Of a stretch of DNA of 33,178 nucleotides, positions 1 to 9,001 are shown piece after piece. The DNA comes from an uncultured Selenomonadaceae bacterium (GTDB lineage Bacteria > Bacillota > Negativicutes > Selenomonadales > Selenomonadaceae), in contig CAJOIA010000026.1 in the NCBI GenBank assembly GCA_905234505.1, positions 1 through 33,178 of the forward strand, given 5' to 3'. A program made the position numbers and the translations under genes. The notes below the pieces were generated by a model. That model was not told where the DNA came from. It searched no databases and saw only the letters and a list, made by a program, of their open reading frames with translations. The number at the start of each line of letters is the position of its first letter. Positions within the stretch are counted from its first letter, which is position 1.

Positions 1-1008
1 AGCCTCAAATTTTTTCTGTAAATCGTCTATAAAAAGCGGCTCAATGACTTTGTGAATATTTTCCGGCGCGGTGTAATGAATGCCACCTTCGCGGCGAATG
101 TCCTGAGTTTTATCGGTCAATTTTTTATCCTTGCTGGGGTGCAGCGTTGCCTCAAATACAGCGCCAAAAATCGTGGGCGAAATATCCTGCCAACGCAAAT
201 TGCAAAGTTCATTGAATAAAATCTCGCGCAGTTCATATGTAGTTTCTGGAAAATCCAATTCTTTATCGAAAAGCCCGCCGTCAACGTACGGGAAATTTTT
301 CAAATCGTCGCCGAGATATGGACTGCGTTTTTCAAGCGGCGTATTCAAAGTTTTAAATAATTCAATGAGCGCGCTCCGAAAACTGAGTCTGTCATTTTTA
401 AATTTGCAGAGGTATTCAGTAAACATCTTGTGCTCTTTGAAAACATCGGCGCTTTCTGCATAGAGGCAAAAAACTAGCCGCACGCAAAGCTTATTCAAAC
501 TTTCAAAAGTTTCTCGGCTGTACGGGTCATAATATTGCTTTTTGAGTTTCAAATAAAACTTCTGGATAACTTGACCGGCTTTAGCGGATAAATTTTTTTC
601 TTTAACAAAGTCGCGCTTTTTAATGAGAAATTTATCGGGCAAATCGGAAAGCAAAATTTTAGTCGGCGGCTCCAGCGTGGACATATTATAAATTTGAAAT
701 TCCTGGAAGTTGCAAGTTACAATCCAACGAGCCTTTCTTGGCAAATTCAGCGCGTTGTCATATTTTTTCGCCTGCTGATAAACCGCGTCGTCAAGTTTAA
801 CATTCAAACTTTTTTGTTCGATAATTACGCGAGTATCCTTCAAATAAGCGTCAATAAAACCGCTGGATACTGGCATTTCAAATTTGATAACATCATCCTT
901 GCCGGAATAATTTAAAACGTCGCGCAGGAATTGTCGCCAAAAATCTTGAGCCTCGCCTCTTTCGTAGCCGCGACCTGTCCATCTTTCAACAAAACTTTTT
1001 ACATTCAT
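1..1008 (-). CDS. MmeI-like type IIG/IIL restriction-modification enzyme (5' part)
   Basis: Open reading frame of 336 codons with no stop before the left window edge, so the C-terminal part is missing. It starts at ATG 1008 with an AGGTG Shine-Dalgarno about 7 nt upstream. Residues 51-67 hold D53-x10-E64-Q-K66, a PD-(D/E)xK nuclease signature like that of the N-terminal domain of MmeI-type single-chain enzymes. Around residues 305-325 the frame reads GGIHYTAPENIHKVIEPLF, the conserved lead-in to the methyltransferase domain in this family; the SAM-binding and NPPY motifs would lie outside the window. The family cleaves DNA and methylates one strand using one target-recognition domain (established for MmeI). 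No separate methylase or endonuclease gene is visible beside it, which suits a self-contained enzyme. Family assignment is from motif reading; the specificity cannot be read. Confidence 0.8.
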   Translation of the reverse strand, partial: MNVKSFVERWTGRGYERGEAQDFWRQFLRDVLNYSGKDDVIKFEMPVSSGFIDAYLKDTRVIIEQKSLNVKLDDAVYQQAKKYDNALNLPRKARWIVTCNFQEFQIYNMSTLEPPTKILLSDLPDKFLIKKRDFVKEKNLSAKAGQVIQKFYLKLKKQYYDPYSRETFESLNKLCVRLVFCLYAESADVFKEHKMFTEYLCKFKNDRLSFRSALIELFKTLNTPLEKRSPYLGDDLKNFPYVDGGLFDKELDFPETTYELREILFNELCNLRWQDISPTIFGAVFEATLHPSKDKKLTDKTQDIRREGGIHYTAPENIHKVIEPLFIDDLQKKFEA

Positions 1009-1035
1009 AAAAATCACCTGCGCCGATATTACCAT

Positions 1036-1066
1036 AAAAAAAAGCCCTTGCCAATTTTGCAAGAGC
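1036..1066 (-). terminator. Intrinsic terminator after gpmA
   Basis: On the minus strand an 8-bp stem (GCTCTTGC / GCAAGGGC, one G-T wobble) with a 7-nt loop is followed by eight T. It lies 27 nt past the gpmA stop and upstream of the restriction enzyme gene, so it ends the sucC-sucD-gpmA side and separates it from the restriction gene. Confidence 0.85.
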
Positions 1067-1092
1067 CGCATTTTAAAATTTTACTTAGTCAA

Positions 1093-1839
1093 TTATTTCT
1101 TCTTGCCTTGATTCGCCACTGCCGCCATCTTAGCCTTAATAGCTTCCTGGTCGCCAAGATAATAATGATTAACCGCCTTCATATTATCGTCGAACTCATA
1201 AACGAGCGGAACGCCGGTTGGAATATTGACGCCGACAATGTCAGAGTCGCTGATATCGTCGAAGTATTTAACCAACGCGCGCAAAGAATTTCCGTGAGCC
1301 GCGATAATTACGCGTTTGCCAGCTTCCATATCTTTCTTGATAACTTCATTGAAATATGGAACAGCGCGCTCAATCGTGATTTTGAGACTTTCGCACTTGG
1401 GCAGGAGCGCAGGATCTACGCCGCGATACATGGGCTGATTGTGAGCCGCGCGTTCGTCATCGTCAGCAAGTGGCGGGGGCGTTACGTCGAAGGAACGGCG
1501 CCAAATCTTAACTTGCTCTTCGCCGAATTTTTCAGCTGCTTCACTCTTATTTTTGCCCTGCAGGTCGCCATAATGACGCTCATTGAGTTTCCAGCTTTTA
1601 ACAACCGGCAACCAATTTCTGTCGAGCTCATCGAGAATATGATTCAGCGTATGAATGGCGCGCTTAAGGTAAGACGTATAGCACACGTCAAAATCGTAGC
1701 CTTCAGCCTTCAAAAGTTTGCCGCCTTCAATAGCTTCTTGATGTCCCTTTTCGCTGAGGTCAACGTCAGTCCAGCCGGTAAACAGATTGAGTTTGTTCCA
1801 TTCGCTTTCGCCATGACGAACCAAAACCAATTTTGTCAT
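1093..1839 (-). CDS. gpmA: 2,3-bisphosphoglycerate-dependent phosphoglycerate mutase
   Basis: 248 aa, the usual length for the cofactor-dependent enzyme, which interconverts 3- and 2-phosphoglycerate in glycolysis/gluconeogenesis through a phosphohistidine. The phosphate-accepting [10 protein letters not shown] motif is at residues 6-15 (His9). The second catalytic His is in [16 protein letters not shown] near residue 183, and the ERHYGDLQG segment supplies the acid/base Glu near residue 88. ATG 1839 follows an AGGTGATG Shine-Dalgarno. The C-terminus ends in GKKK, a common basic tail. It has its own sigma-70-type promoter at 1886-1914 and its own terminator, although read-through from sucD is possible because no hairpin separates them. 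A 328-codon open frame on the opposite strand is a shadow of this gene. Confidence 0.97.
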   Translation of the reverse strand: MTKLVLVRHGESEWNKLNLFTGWTDVDLSEKGHQEAIEGGKLLKAEGYDFDVCYTSYLKRAIHTLNHILDELDRNWLPVVKSWKLNERHYGDLQGKNKSEAAEKFGEEQVKIWRRSFDVTPPPLADDDERAAHNQPMYRGVDPALLPKCESLKITIERAVPYFNEVIKKDMEAGKRVIIAAHGNSLRALVKYFDDISDSDIVGVNIPTGVPLVYEFDDNMKAVNHYYLGDQEAIKAKMAAVANQGKKK

Positions 1840-1885
1840 ACAATCATCACCTTTTCTAAAAACACAGTGAACTTTAACTGCTCAT

Positions 1886-1914
1886 ATTATACAGGCAATG
1901 ATAACTATTTGCAA
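1886..1914 (-). promoter_or_regulatory. Sigma-70-type promoter of gpmA
   Basis: TTGCAA (1909-1914), 17-bp spacer, TATAAT (1886-1891) reading on the minus strand, about 47 nt upstream of the gpmA ATG. The -10 box is perfect and the spacer ideal. Confidence 0.75.
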
Positions 1915-1923
1915 TAAAAAATT

Positions 1924-2829
1924 TTAGCAAGTGTGGCAGGCGTCATAAATACCGGCTTTTTTGAGTGTTTCAACTACAGTCGCGCCGATATGTGCAACGG
2001 TATCAGCCACTTGGATACCGACAGAATTTAACGCTTTAATTTTGTCAGCAGCTGTACCTTTGCCGCCGGAGATAATTGCGCCGGCGTGCCCCATACGCTT
2101 ACCAGGAGGCGCCTGGCGCCCCGCTATGAACGCTGTGACAGGTTTATTCGGCATATTCTCAGAAATCCATTTAGCGGCGTCTTCTTCGGCACTGCCGCCA
2201 ATTTCGCCAATCATTAAAACGGCAAGGGTTTCATCGTCATTTTTGAAAAGTTCGAGCGCGTCAATAAAATCAGTGCCCTTGACTGGATCTCCGCCAATAC
2301 CCAGCGAAGTTGTAATACCAATGCCCGCGTTCATAAGTTGGAAAGCTGCCTCGTACGTCAAAGTTCCACTGCGCGAAACTAAACCAACACGCCCGCGCTT
2401 TTGCACATTGCCAGGAATAATACCAAGCTTGCATTCGCCAGTCGTCATAATGCCAGGACAATTTGGACCAATCAGCCGAGTTTTTTTGCCTTCCATATAG
2501 CGGCGAACTTTAATCATATCTTGAACCGGAATATGTTCAGTAATGCAGACAACCAAATCTAAGCCTGCGTCGACGCCTTCCATAATTGAATCAGCCGCAA
2601 ATCGCGCAGGCACATAAATAACTGAAGCCGTCGCGCCCGTTGAATTAACCGCGTCAATCACAGTATTAAAAACCGGAACGCCTTCAACAGTCTGCCCCGC
2701 TTTGCCAGGTGTCACGCCGCCAACAATTTTTGTGCCGTAAGCTATCATTTGTTTTGTATGAAAAGTAGCCTGCTTGCCGGTGATACCTTGCACGATAACT
2801 TTTGTATCTTTATTAACCAAAATGCTCAT
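1924..2829 (-). CDS. sucD: Succinate-CoA ligase (ADP-forming) alpha subunit
   Basis: 301 aa. With SucC it converts succinyl-CoA + NDP + Pi to succinate + CoA + NTP reversibly; in fermentative Negativicutes the reaction can feed succinate/propionate pathways (inference for this organism). The N-terminal CoA-binding Rossmann part reads [24 protein letters not shown] is near residues 121-128 and the phosphohistidine is His248 in [13 protein letters not shown], equivalent to His246 of the E. coli enzyme. ATG 2829 is preceded by GAGGTGATAAAGTT, in which the Shine-Dalgarno overlaps the TGA stop of sucC, so the pair is translationally coupled with 12 nt between reading frames. The C-terminus carries two Cys (ACHTC). 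Confidence 0.97.
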   Translation of the reverse strand: MSILVNKDTKVIVQGITGKQATFHTKQMIAYGTKIVGGVTPGKAGQTVEGVPVFNTVIDAVNSTGATASVIYVPARFAADSIMEGVDAGLDLVVCITEHIPVQDMIKVRRYMEGKKTRLIGPNCPGIMTTGECKLGIIPGNVQKRGRVGLVSRSGTLTYEAAFQLMNAGIGITTSLGIGGDPVKGTDFIDALELFKNDDETLAVLMIGEIGGSAEEDAAKWISENMPNKPVTAFIAGRQAPPGKRMGHAGAIISGGKGTAADKIKALNSVGIQVADTVAHIGATVVETLKKAGIYDACHTC

Positions 2830-2841
2830 AACTTTATCACC

Positions 2842-4032
2842 TCACGCTGTAGCTTCATTGACAAGCCGCACAATTTCTTCGGCGCCGCTTTCCATAGTTT
2901 CAGCCATTATAACATTTTTAATCGGCGAATCTTTTAAAATCTGCCGCCCAATTTCAACGTTTGTGCCTTCCAATCTTACAACGACCGGCACGGGAATTGA
3001 TTTACCGTCTTCAGAAATAATCTTAGCCGCCTCGACAATTCCGGAAGCGATCGCGTCACAGCGATTTATCCCGCCAAAAATATTTACAAAAATACCCTTA
3101 GCCTGCCCGCCGTCCAACATAATCTTGAAAGCAGTAGCAATTTTTTCTGGCGTAGAATCGCCGCCCACGTCAAGGAAATTAGCAGGATTGCCGCCGTAAT
3201 ATTTCAGAATATCAACCGTCGCCATAGCCAAGCCCGCGCCATTAACCATACAAGCGACGTTGCCGCCAAGATTAACATAGCTCAAACCTTCCTTAGCCGC
3301 CGTGCGTTCTTTCGGGTCTTCTTCAGATTCGTCGCGCAGTGCTTCAATATCAGCGTGGCGGAAAAGCGCGCTATCGTCGAAATTCAATTTAGCGTCAAGG
3401 GCGATAACTTCATCTTCAGCCGTCACAACCAGCGGATTAATTTCAGTTAGCGAGCAATCTTCACCAACAAAAACGTTATACAACTTCATCATAAACGCAG
3501 AAGCTTTGCGAATGACAGCCGCCGGAAAATTCATTCTGTAAGCCATCCTCGACGCCTGGAAGGGCATTAAACCAACAGCAGGGTCGATATATTCGCGGAA
3601 AATTTTATCGGGCATTTCAGCGGCAACTTTTTCAATTTCCATACCGCCTTCTTCCGAGCCCATCATAACCACGCGCGCCGTTGTCCTGTCAATGACAAAG
3701 CTAAGATAATATTCTTTTTTAATGTTAGATCCTTCTTCAATGAGCAGGCGATTAACTTTTTTGCCGTCCGGACCGGTTTGGTGCGTGACAAGAATTTTTC
3801 CGAGCAATTCAGCTGCGTAATTTTTAACTTCCTCAAGATTTTTCGCCAACTTGACGCCGCCAGCTTTACCGCGCCCGCCCGCGTGAATTTGCGCCTTGAC
3901 AACTACAACAGGCTTATTCAATTCCTGCGCGACGGCAACTGCCTCGTCAACGCTAAAAGCAGGTTTACCATTTGGAACCGGCACGCCGTAGCGTTTGAGA
4001 ATTGCCTTGCTTTGATATTCATGGATATTCAA
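2842..4032 (-). CDS. sucC: Succinate-CoA ligase beta subunit
   Basis: 396 aa, typical length for the beta subunit, with an N-terminal ATP-grasp domain ([20 protein letters not shown] and [18 protein letters not shown] near residues 46-63) and a C-terminal ligase domain ([17 protein letters not shown]). It binds the nucleotide and works with SucD immediately downstream. The start is TTG 4032: the strong AGGAGGGAG Shine-Dalgarno sits 7 nt upstream, and the family begins at exactly this MNIHEYQ sequence. A promoter lies at 4064-4092 in the 113-nt region shared with the divergent glycosyltransferase gene. Confidence 0.97.
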   Translation of the reverse strand: MNIHEYQSKAILKRYGVPVPNGKPAFSVDEAVAVAQELNKPVVVVKAQIHAGGRGKAGGVKLAKNLEEVKNYAAELLGKILVTHQTGPDGKKVNRLLIEEGSNIKKEYYLSFVIDRTTARVVMMGSEEGGMEIEKVAAEMPDKIFREYIDPAVGLMPFQASRMAYRMNFPAAVIRKASAFMMKLYNVFVGEDCSLTEINPLVVTAEDEVIALDAKLNFDDSALFRHADIEALRDESEEDPKERTAAKEGLSYVNLGGNVACMVNGAGLAMATVDILKYYGGNPANFLDVGGDSTPEKIATAFKIMLDGGQAKGIFVNIFGGINRCDAIASGIVEAAKIISEDGKSIPVPVVVRLEGTNVEIGRQILKDSPIKNVIMAETMESGAEEIVRLVNEATA

Positions 4033-4063
4033 ATTTTCTCCCTCCTAAAAAATACTCGATAAT

Positions 4064-4092
4064 ATTTTAAACCAATTTTCTAAACTGAGCAA
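4064..4092 (-). promoter_or_regulatory. Promoter of sucC-sucD
   Basis: TTGCTC (4087-4092), 17-bp spacer, TAAAAT (4064-4069) on the minus strand, about 32 nt upstream of the TTG start codon. Good fit to the sigma-70 pattern. Confidence 0.6.
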
Positions 4093-4097
4093 GTGAT

Positions 4098-4126
4098 TTT
4101 ACTCGAAATGGTAAATGTAGTATAAT
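4098..4126 (+). promoter_or_regulatory. Promoter of the glycosyltransferase gene
   Basis: TTTACT (4098-4103), 17-bp spacer, TATAAT (4121-4126). The predicted start of transcription lies only a few bases before the GAGGTGG ribosome site, so the leader would be very short. The -35 boxes of this and the divergent sucC promoter are about 5 bp apart. Confidence 0.5.
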
Positions 4127-4145
4127 AATTTTTGAGGTGGACTTG

Positions 4146-6407
4146 ATGGATTTTAAGATGACAATCTACAATACGCTGACAAGTGAAAAAGTTAGAAATT
4201 TAGTTAGGCGTGTTGATGGCTTCTGCGCGAGGAAATTGCCCAAATTTCACGAAAAAGTTTTTTTGCCGGTGAAGTTAATGGCAAAATCCGCACTGCTCAA
4301 AATGATAATGGAACAACCCGAACCGGTAGAATTGCCACCGCAGCCTGCTCAATCTGAACAAACTGAACAAATTCAAACGCCAGCACGCGCGGCACTTTGG
4401 CAATATTCAAATCGAGCTAACGATAAATTTCAGCCATTGGTTAGCGTAGTTGTGCCGAATTTCAATCACGCTGAATATTTGCGGCAAAGATTAGAAACTG
4501 TTTACAGTCAAACCTATAAAAATTTTGAAGTAATTTTGCTTGACGACGCGTCCACCGATAACAGCCTTGAAATTCTGCGCGAATTTTATAATCTGCACAA
4601 AAAAAATACGCGCCTCATTCCCAATAAAAAAAATTCCGGCAACGTATTTAATCAGTGGCAGAAAGGAATTGACGCAGCGAATGGCGATTTGATTTGGATA
4701 GCCGAATCCGACGATTACAGCGCTGAAAATTTTCTTGAGACGCTCATTGGCGCATTTATCGATGAATCTTTGCAATTGGCGTTTGTGCGCACGGATTTTA
4801 TTCAAGACGGCGTTAAAATTTACGACACCGAACATTATTTATCGGATATTCCGGATTTCGATTGGCAAACAAATTTCACTGTGTCCGCTGCAAATTTTGT
4901 TGCGCGCGGTATGGCGATTAAAAATATTATTCCTAATGTCAGCGGTGTAGTTTTCCGCAAACCTTCTCTAATTCGCGCAGAGATTATTAATATTTGGCAG
5001 AATATGAAACTTTGCGGAGATTGGCTTTTTTATCTTGAAATTATGAAGGGCGGCTGTGTGCATTATAATCCCGCCGCCACGAATTTTTATCGCGTTCATC
5101 AACAAAGCACCTCTCTAAAAATCCAGAAAGAATATCGTTACTACGAAGAACACGAGCGCATTGCTGAATTTATCGCGCAGAATTATAACGTCCCTGCTGA
5201 AGCCCATATGCTTCATTTGCACCAACTTGAAGAGCATTATTTGAGTTATTTTGGCGGTCTTGACAAGGCTGACGTTTCTAAATATTTCAGTTTGGAAAAA
5301 ATTTTGAGCGTTAAGCGCAAGCCCAATATTCTAATGTGTGTTTTTTCAATGTGCATAGGCGGCGGCGAAACTTTCCCGATTATTCTTGCAAACGAAATGC
5401 ACCGCAAAGGTTATCCTGTCGCCGTGCTGGATTTTCAAATGTCTGACGATCTGCCGGAAATTCGCAAAAAAGTTCTGCGCGGCATTCCATTTCTGCGATT
5501 GAAAGAAATTCAGCCGCTCTCTGAAGTTATCGAACAAATGAAAATTGACATTGTTCACAGTCATCACGGTTCGGTTGACGAAGCCATAACACATCTGACA
5601 TCGCCGAGTATTCGTCACATTGTTACACTTCACGGAATGTATGAGGCAACCGTTCAGCCGCATTTGAATAATCTTTTGACGCGCACTAAAAAAAGTGTTA
5701 GCGCCTTTGTTTATATTGCTGATAAAAATTTGCAGCCGTTCGTTGATTTTAATTGGCAGCCGGACGAACATTTTTACAAAATCGGCAACGGTCTTGAAAA
5801 TTTTCCCATCCATCCAATTTCAAGAAAGAGTCTTGATATTCCTGAGAAATCTTTTGTTTGTTGCGTAGTAAGCCGCGCAATTCCAGAAAAAGGCTGGCAA
5901 GCCGCCATTGACGCCGTTGAACTTGCCAATAAAAAATCTTCGCGCAGAATTGATTTGATTCTTGTCGGCGCGGGCGAAATGTACGATAAATTGAGCGGCA
6001 AAGTTTCAAAATTTGTGCACTTGACCGGCTTTAAAAGTAATGTTCGAGATTATCTTGCAGCGGCTGATATTGGGCTTTTGCCGAGCGAATTTGCGGGTGA
6101 AAGTTTTCCGCTAATGATTATTGACAGCTTTTTTAGCGGCAAGCCCGTTGTTTGCTCAAATTTGGGCGAAGTTGTGAATATGGTAAAAGATTCGCAAGGC
6201 AATTTCGCGGGCGTAGTTTTTGATTTGGTTGACGGCAAAGTCCCTGTTGAAAAGCTCAGTAAAATTTTGAGTCGCTTAGCTAATTCGGGCGAATATAAAA
6301 AAATTGCTGCGCGAGTGCCTAGTGCCGCTGAAAAATTCTCTATCGACTGCGTGACCGATAAATATCTCACGGTTTACAATGAGGCATTGCAACAAAAAAG
6401 ACCGTAG
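4146..6407 (+). CDS. Two-domain glycosyltransferase (GT2 fused to GT4)
   Basis: 753 aa. After a short N-terminal segment and a Gln/Glu/Pro-rich linker (about residues 57-80), a GT-A domain of family 2 begins (LVSVVVPNFNHAEYLRQ at about 98; the LLDDAST nucleotide site; IAESDDY as the DxD-like metal site). From about residue 390 a GT-B family 4 domain follows (GGGETFPIILANEMHRKG, VHLTGFKSNVRDYLAAADIG, GESFPLMIIDSFFSGKPVV). In the GT4 motif the usual E-x7-E reads E-x7-D. The frame opens at GTG 4137, but that codon lies inside the GAGGTGG Shine-Dalgarno, so ATG 4146 (5 nt spacing) is preferred. Likely role: transfer of sugars to lipopolysaccharide, another surface polymer or flagellin; donor and acceptor cannot be read from sequence. 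Cytoplasmic; no membrane segment seen. Confidence 0.88.
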   Translation: MDFKMTIYNTLTSEKVRNLVRRVDGFCARKLPKFHEKVFLPVKLMAKSALLKMIMEQPEPVELPPQPAQSEQTEQIQTPARAALWQYSNRANDKFQPLVSVVVPNFNHAEYLRQRLETVYSQTYKNFEVILLDDASTDNSLEILREFYNLHKKNTRLIPNKKNSGNVFNQWQKGIDAANGDLIWIAESDDYSAENFLETLIGAFIDESLQLAFVRTDFIQDGVKIYDTEHYLSDIPDFDWQTNFTVSAANFVARGMAIKNIIPNVSGVVFRKPSLIRAEIINIWQNMKLCGDWLFYLEIMKGGCVHYNPAATNFYRVHQQSTSLKIQKEYRYYEEHERIAEFIAQNYNVPAEAHMLHLHQLEEHYLSYFGGLDKADVSKYFSLEKILSVKRKPNILMCVFSMCIGGGETFPIILANEMHRKGYPVAVLDFQMSDDLPEIRKKVLRGIPFLRLKEIQPLSEVIEQMKIDIVHSHHGSVDEAITHLTSPSIRHIVTLHGMYEATVQPHLNNLLTRTKKSVSAFVYIADKNLQPFVDFNWQPDEHFYKIGNGLENFPIHPISRKSLDIPEKSFVCCVVSRAIPEKGWQAAIDAVELANKKSSRRIDLILVGAGEMYDKLSGKVSKFVHLTGFKSNVRDYLAAADIGLLPSEFAGESFPLMIIDSFFSGKPVVCSNLGEVVNMVKDSQGNFAGVVFDLVDGKVPVEKLSKILSRLANSGEYKKIAARVPSAAEKFSIDCVTDKYLTVYNEALQQKRP

Positions 6408-6424
6408 CATTTTCGCCACAGTCT
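6393..6424 (-). terminator. Terminator of lpxD overlapping the end of the convergent glycosyltransferase gene
   Basis: On the minus strand a 10-bp stem (6399-6408 with 6415-6424, two wobble pairs, 6-nt loop) is followed by six T. On the plus strand the same sequence has two A-C mismatches, so it is optimised for the lpxD direction, although AAATTTTTTTT follows it on the plus strand too. The TAG stop of the glycosyltransferase is inside the stem. Confidence 0.75.
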
Positions 6425-6433
6425 AAATTTTTT

Positions 6434-7456
6434 TTATTTATCGTCAAGTTGCTTTTCGAGCTGGCGGATTCGCTTAATCAGTTCGGGAATTTTTTGCATT
6501 GACGCCTGCATTCTTAACCAATCGCCATGAGGTTGAACTGGAAAGCCTGATCCGAAAAATCCTTCCGGCATATTTTTAGTAATACCAGAGCGCCCCGCGT
6601 AAACCGAATTGCCGCCGATTTTTATATGACCGACAGTCCCAGTTTGCCCACCGAAAGTCACATTATCGCCGACAATAGTTGAGCCGGAAATTCCTGTCTG
6701 CGCGACGATTAAACAATTAGCGCCTATTTTGCAGTTATGCCCAATGTGAACGAGATTATCAATTTTCGTGCCGTGCCCAATGACAGTTGAACCCATCGCC
6801 GCGCGGTCAATTCCGACGCACGCGCCAATTTCAACGTCATCTTCCACAATCACATTGCCAATTTGCGGGACTTTCGTATGAACGCCGTTTTTGGTCGTGA
6901 AACCAAATCCATCAGCGCCTATAACTGCCGAACTATGAATCACGCAACGCGCGCCAATTTCGCAGTATTCGCGAACCGTCACATTTGAATAAATGATTGT
7001 GCCAGCGCCAATTTTTACATTCTGCCCAATATAAACGTGTGGATAAATTACCGCGCCGGCGTCAATTTCCACGTTATTGCCGATATACGCCAGCGCCATA
7101 ATCTTAGCACTAGGTGAAATTTTTGTATTCCTGCCAATTTCAGCTTTATCGCTGATACCGGCGGGAATTTCAATTTTCGGCATAAAAATTTCCATCAGTT
7201 TAGCAAATGCAATTTTGGGTTCAGCAGATTTTATGCAATTTGCGGGAAGTTCGCCGCTAAAATTCATGGGAATTATAATCGCAGACGCCGCGCTTTTCTT
7301 TGCTAGTGCTGCGTGATTTTCATCAGCAAAAGTTATATCGCCGGCTTTCGCAGTATCAAGACTGTCAAGACCGGTGATTTTTATTGCGCCGTCTCCAATT
7401 AATTTACCGCCGATTATTTCTGCTATTTCGCGCAGAGTTTTATTAACGCCGCTCAT
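6434..7456 (-). CDS. lpxD: UDP-3-O-(3-hydroxyacyl)glucosamine N-acyltransferase
   Basis: 340 aa, standard LpxD length. It adds the second acyl chain from acyl-ACP to UDP-3-O-acylglucosamine in lipid A synthesis (cytoplasmic, trimeric). The N-terminal uridine-binding domain (about 1-100; [15 protein letters not shown]) is followed by left-handed beta-helix hexapeptide repeats (about 103-300; [18 protein letters not shown] and many similar). The catalytic His is H240 in HIGHN, followed by [15 protein letters not shown] short C-terminal helix ([13 protein letters not shown]) ends the protein. Its ATG overlaps the stop of the upstream OmpH-like lipoprotein gene by 4 nt, the classic ompH-lpxD linkage of Negativicutes and Proteobacteria. 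Direct evidence that this organism makes an LPS outer membrane. Confidence 0.97.
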   Translation of the reverse strand: MSGVNKTLREIAEIIGGKLIGDGAIKITGLDSLDTAKAGDITFADENHAALAKKSAASAIIIPMNFSGELPANCIKSAEPKIAFAKLMEIFMPKIEIPAGISDKAEIGRNTKISPSAKIMALAYIGNNVEIDAGAVIYPHVYIGQNVKIGAGTIIYSNVTVREYCEIGARCVIHSSAVIGADGFGFTTKNGVHTKVPQIGNVIVEDDVEIGACVGIDRAAMGSTVIGHGTKIDNLVHIGHNCKIGANCLIVAQTGISGSTIVGDNVTFGGQTGTVGHIKIGGNSVYAGRSGITKNMPEGFFGSGFPVQPHGDWLRMQASMQKIPELIKRIRQLEKQLDDK

Positions 7457-7875
7457 TGCAATTTCTGGATGACTTCATCGGTAACATCGATACCGCCTTT
7501 CAAAATAATTGGTTGCTCGCCGGAACTGTCTATAACCACATCAAGCTTTTTTTCCTGCGCGATAACCGAAAGAACTTCGTCAAGTTTGTGCTTAAATTGC
7601 GTGGCGTAGGCTTGGTCAATGCCCAAAATCTTTCGTTGAACATCGGCTTGAGCTTTGCTGATTTCTTCGTCGGTCCAATCTGGATTATTTTCCAATTCAG
7701 TGGCGGCCGCAGTTTGAATTTCAGTCATTTTCTGCGCGCCCTCGTCCATAATCGCCTTCACTTGCGGAGCATCAGTCATAACCTTATCGATATCAATAAC
7801 GCCAACATTAGCTTCACTGCCGCAGCCCGTCATTAACAATGACGCTATTATCAGCGCGGCTATTTTGCATTTCAT
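7453..7875 (-). CDS. Skp/OmpH-like periplasmic chaperone, lipoprotein type
   Basis: 140 aa. A signal peptide ends in a lipobox LMTGC (Cys about residue 18), so the mature protein should be lipid-anchored with Gly at +2. The body has the OmpH pattern: [22 protein letters not shown], a helical arm, then [11 protein letters not shown] and a C-terminal [14 protein letters not shown]. The family holds unfolded outer-membrane proteins in the periplasm; that role here is inferred. The frame opens at GTG 7887, but AGGGTGA would then overlap the start, whereas ATG 7875 has it 8 nt upstream. Coupled to lpxD by a 4-nt overlap and driven by the promoter at 7909-7937. Confidence 0.88.
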   Translation of the reverse strand: MKCKIAALIIASLLMTGCGSEANVGVIDIDKVMTDAPQVKAIMDEGAQKMTEIQTAAATELENNPDWTDEEISKAQADVQRKILGIDQAYATQFKHKLDEVLSVIAQEKKLDVVIDSSGEQPIILKGGIDVTDEVIQKLQ

Positions 7876-7908
7876 TAATAACTTCACCCTTTAAAATTTT
7901 ATTCACTT

Positions 7909-7937
7909 ATTCTATCAGTATAAAAAGAAATTGTAAA
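7909..7937 (-). promoter_or_regulatory. Promoter of the OmpH-like lipoprotein-lpxD pair
   Basis: TTTACA (7932-7937), 17-bp spacer, TAGAAT (7909-7914) on the minus strand, in the 65-nt gap before the ATG. Five of six matches in each box. Confidence 0.7.
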
Positions 7938-7940
7938 GAA

Positions 7941-8981
7941 TCACCGCCGCAACGCCTTTAGCAAATCCTTAGTTAAATCTTTCGCGCCTTTGCCAGCGAT
8001 AATCTTTGCATTTCTCTTTTGCTCAAATTTAATATCCATATTGCCATAAAAAAGTTTTTCCTCAAAATAAGAACTTTCGCGTTTAACAAAAATCATTTCC
8101 AATTTATTGAGCGCGCCTAATTTTCCCGCTTCGTCGACAATCGAATTTAAAATTTTATCTTCAAGTTCTGCGCGAGCATTGGAAGTTTCTTCAAGCTCAT
8201 TTAAAATTTCCCGCCGCCGACGCTGCCGAAAAGCAATTTCATTAGTCGCCGCCTCCATCAAAGCGCGGTTCCTATCCTGCAATTCTCGAATTTTCGCCAT
8301 AGCTTCGTCGTTATATTTATTGTAAGTCTCTTCAGCCTCGCGCTTAATCCGTGACTCTTCATCTGCAAATTGCGCATTGGCATAATCATTAATCTCCGCC
8401 GTCCATTCTTCAAGCAAAACTCGCTGAACTTCATTTCGCTTAATAACGAGGTCGTCAAGCCGCTTTTCCAATTCTTGAATTTGCTCCGGCGACAAACGCA
8501 AAATATCAGCATTTCGCAACTTCATTGCAATGTTAAATGATTCGTTCAAATATTCGTCGCGAATGGCGTCGCGCTTTTTAATATAATCCGGCTCGGTCTG
8601 TTTCTTGTATTCCTCAGCGGCGCGCTGTTTTTTAGCTCGAATTTCCGAAAGCTGGCTAATTAAATTTTGCATATTTTTTTCGCGCGCGGATTCTTCAAAA
8701 GGCGTAATGTCAATTTCCGGCAATTTCGGCGGCATAACTGGACGCATAACTTCATTCAATTCAAGTTTAAGGCGAATTTCCCGCGCGTTTAACTCTTTCA
8801 ATTCGTCACCAGCAGGATTATTTTTTTGAATTTGCTCAAGGTCAATTATTCCAAAACCATGCACAGCATCTGTTTCTTCAATCGGTTTAGGTCGTTCGAC
8901 TTTGACAGGCTCATAAAAATACAATCCGCCGCCTATCATCAAAGCCATTATCGCCGCCGCCGTTAGCCTGTAATGCGACAC
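7941..8981 (-). CDS. Long OmpH-like membrane-anchored coiled-coil protein
   Basis: 346 aa, about twice the normal Skp/OmpH length. An N-terminal uncleaved-looking hydrophobic anchor (LTAAAIMALMIGGGLYFY, about residues 6-23) is followed by a segment like the OmpH N-terminus (GFGIIDLEQIQKNNPAGDELKEL). A long Glu/Lys/Arg-rich alpha-helical coiled coil spans about 60-290, and the tail reads AKIIAGKGAKDLTKDLLKAL. The coiled coil is the tentacle-like part in Skp; here it is greatly extended. The frame opens at TTG 8990 directly against AAGGA; GTG 8981 has a 9-nt spacing and is preferred, but the start is uncertain. It lies between the other two ompH-like genes on the same strand. Specific function unknown; periplasmic chaperone or envelope spacer are both possible. 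Confidence 0.7.
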   Translation of the reverse strand: MSHYRLTAAAIMALMIGGGLYFYEPVKVERPKPIEETDAVHGFGIIDLEQIQKNNPAGDELKELNAREIRLKLELNEVMRPVMPPKLPEIDITPFEESAREKNMQNLISQLSEIRAKKQRAAEEYKKQTEPDYIKKRDAIRDEYLNESFNIAMKLRNADILRLSPEQIQELEKRLDDLVIKRNEVQRVLLEEWTAEINDYANAQFADEESRIKREAEETYNKYNDEAMAKIRELQDRNRALMEAATNEIAFRQRRRREILNELEETSNARAELEDKILNSIVDEAGKLGALNKLEMIFVKRESSYFEEKLFYGNMDIKFEQKRNAKIIAGKGAKDLTKDLLKALRR

Positions 8982-9001
8982 CGCTATCAATCCTTCTGCA
9001 T

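Noticed and set aside
131-915. Plus-strand frames across the left edge
   Set aside because: The minus-strand MmeI-like frame runs through the same bases with recognisable motifs; the plus frames show none.
931-1917. A 328-codon open frame on the plus strand antisense to gpmA
   Set aside because: Its sequence has no family resemblance and it lies opposite the unmistakable GpmA frame, gpmA promoter and terminator. Long antisense frames arise here from the codon bias of the real gene.
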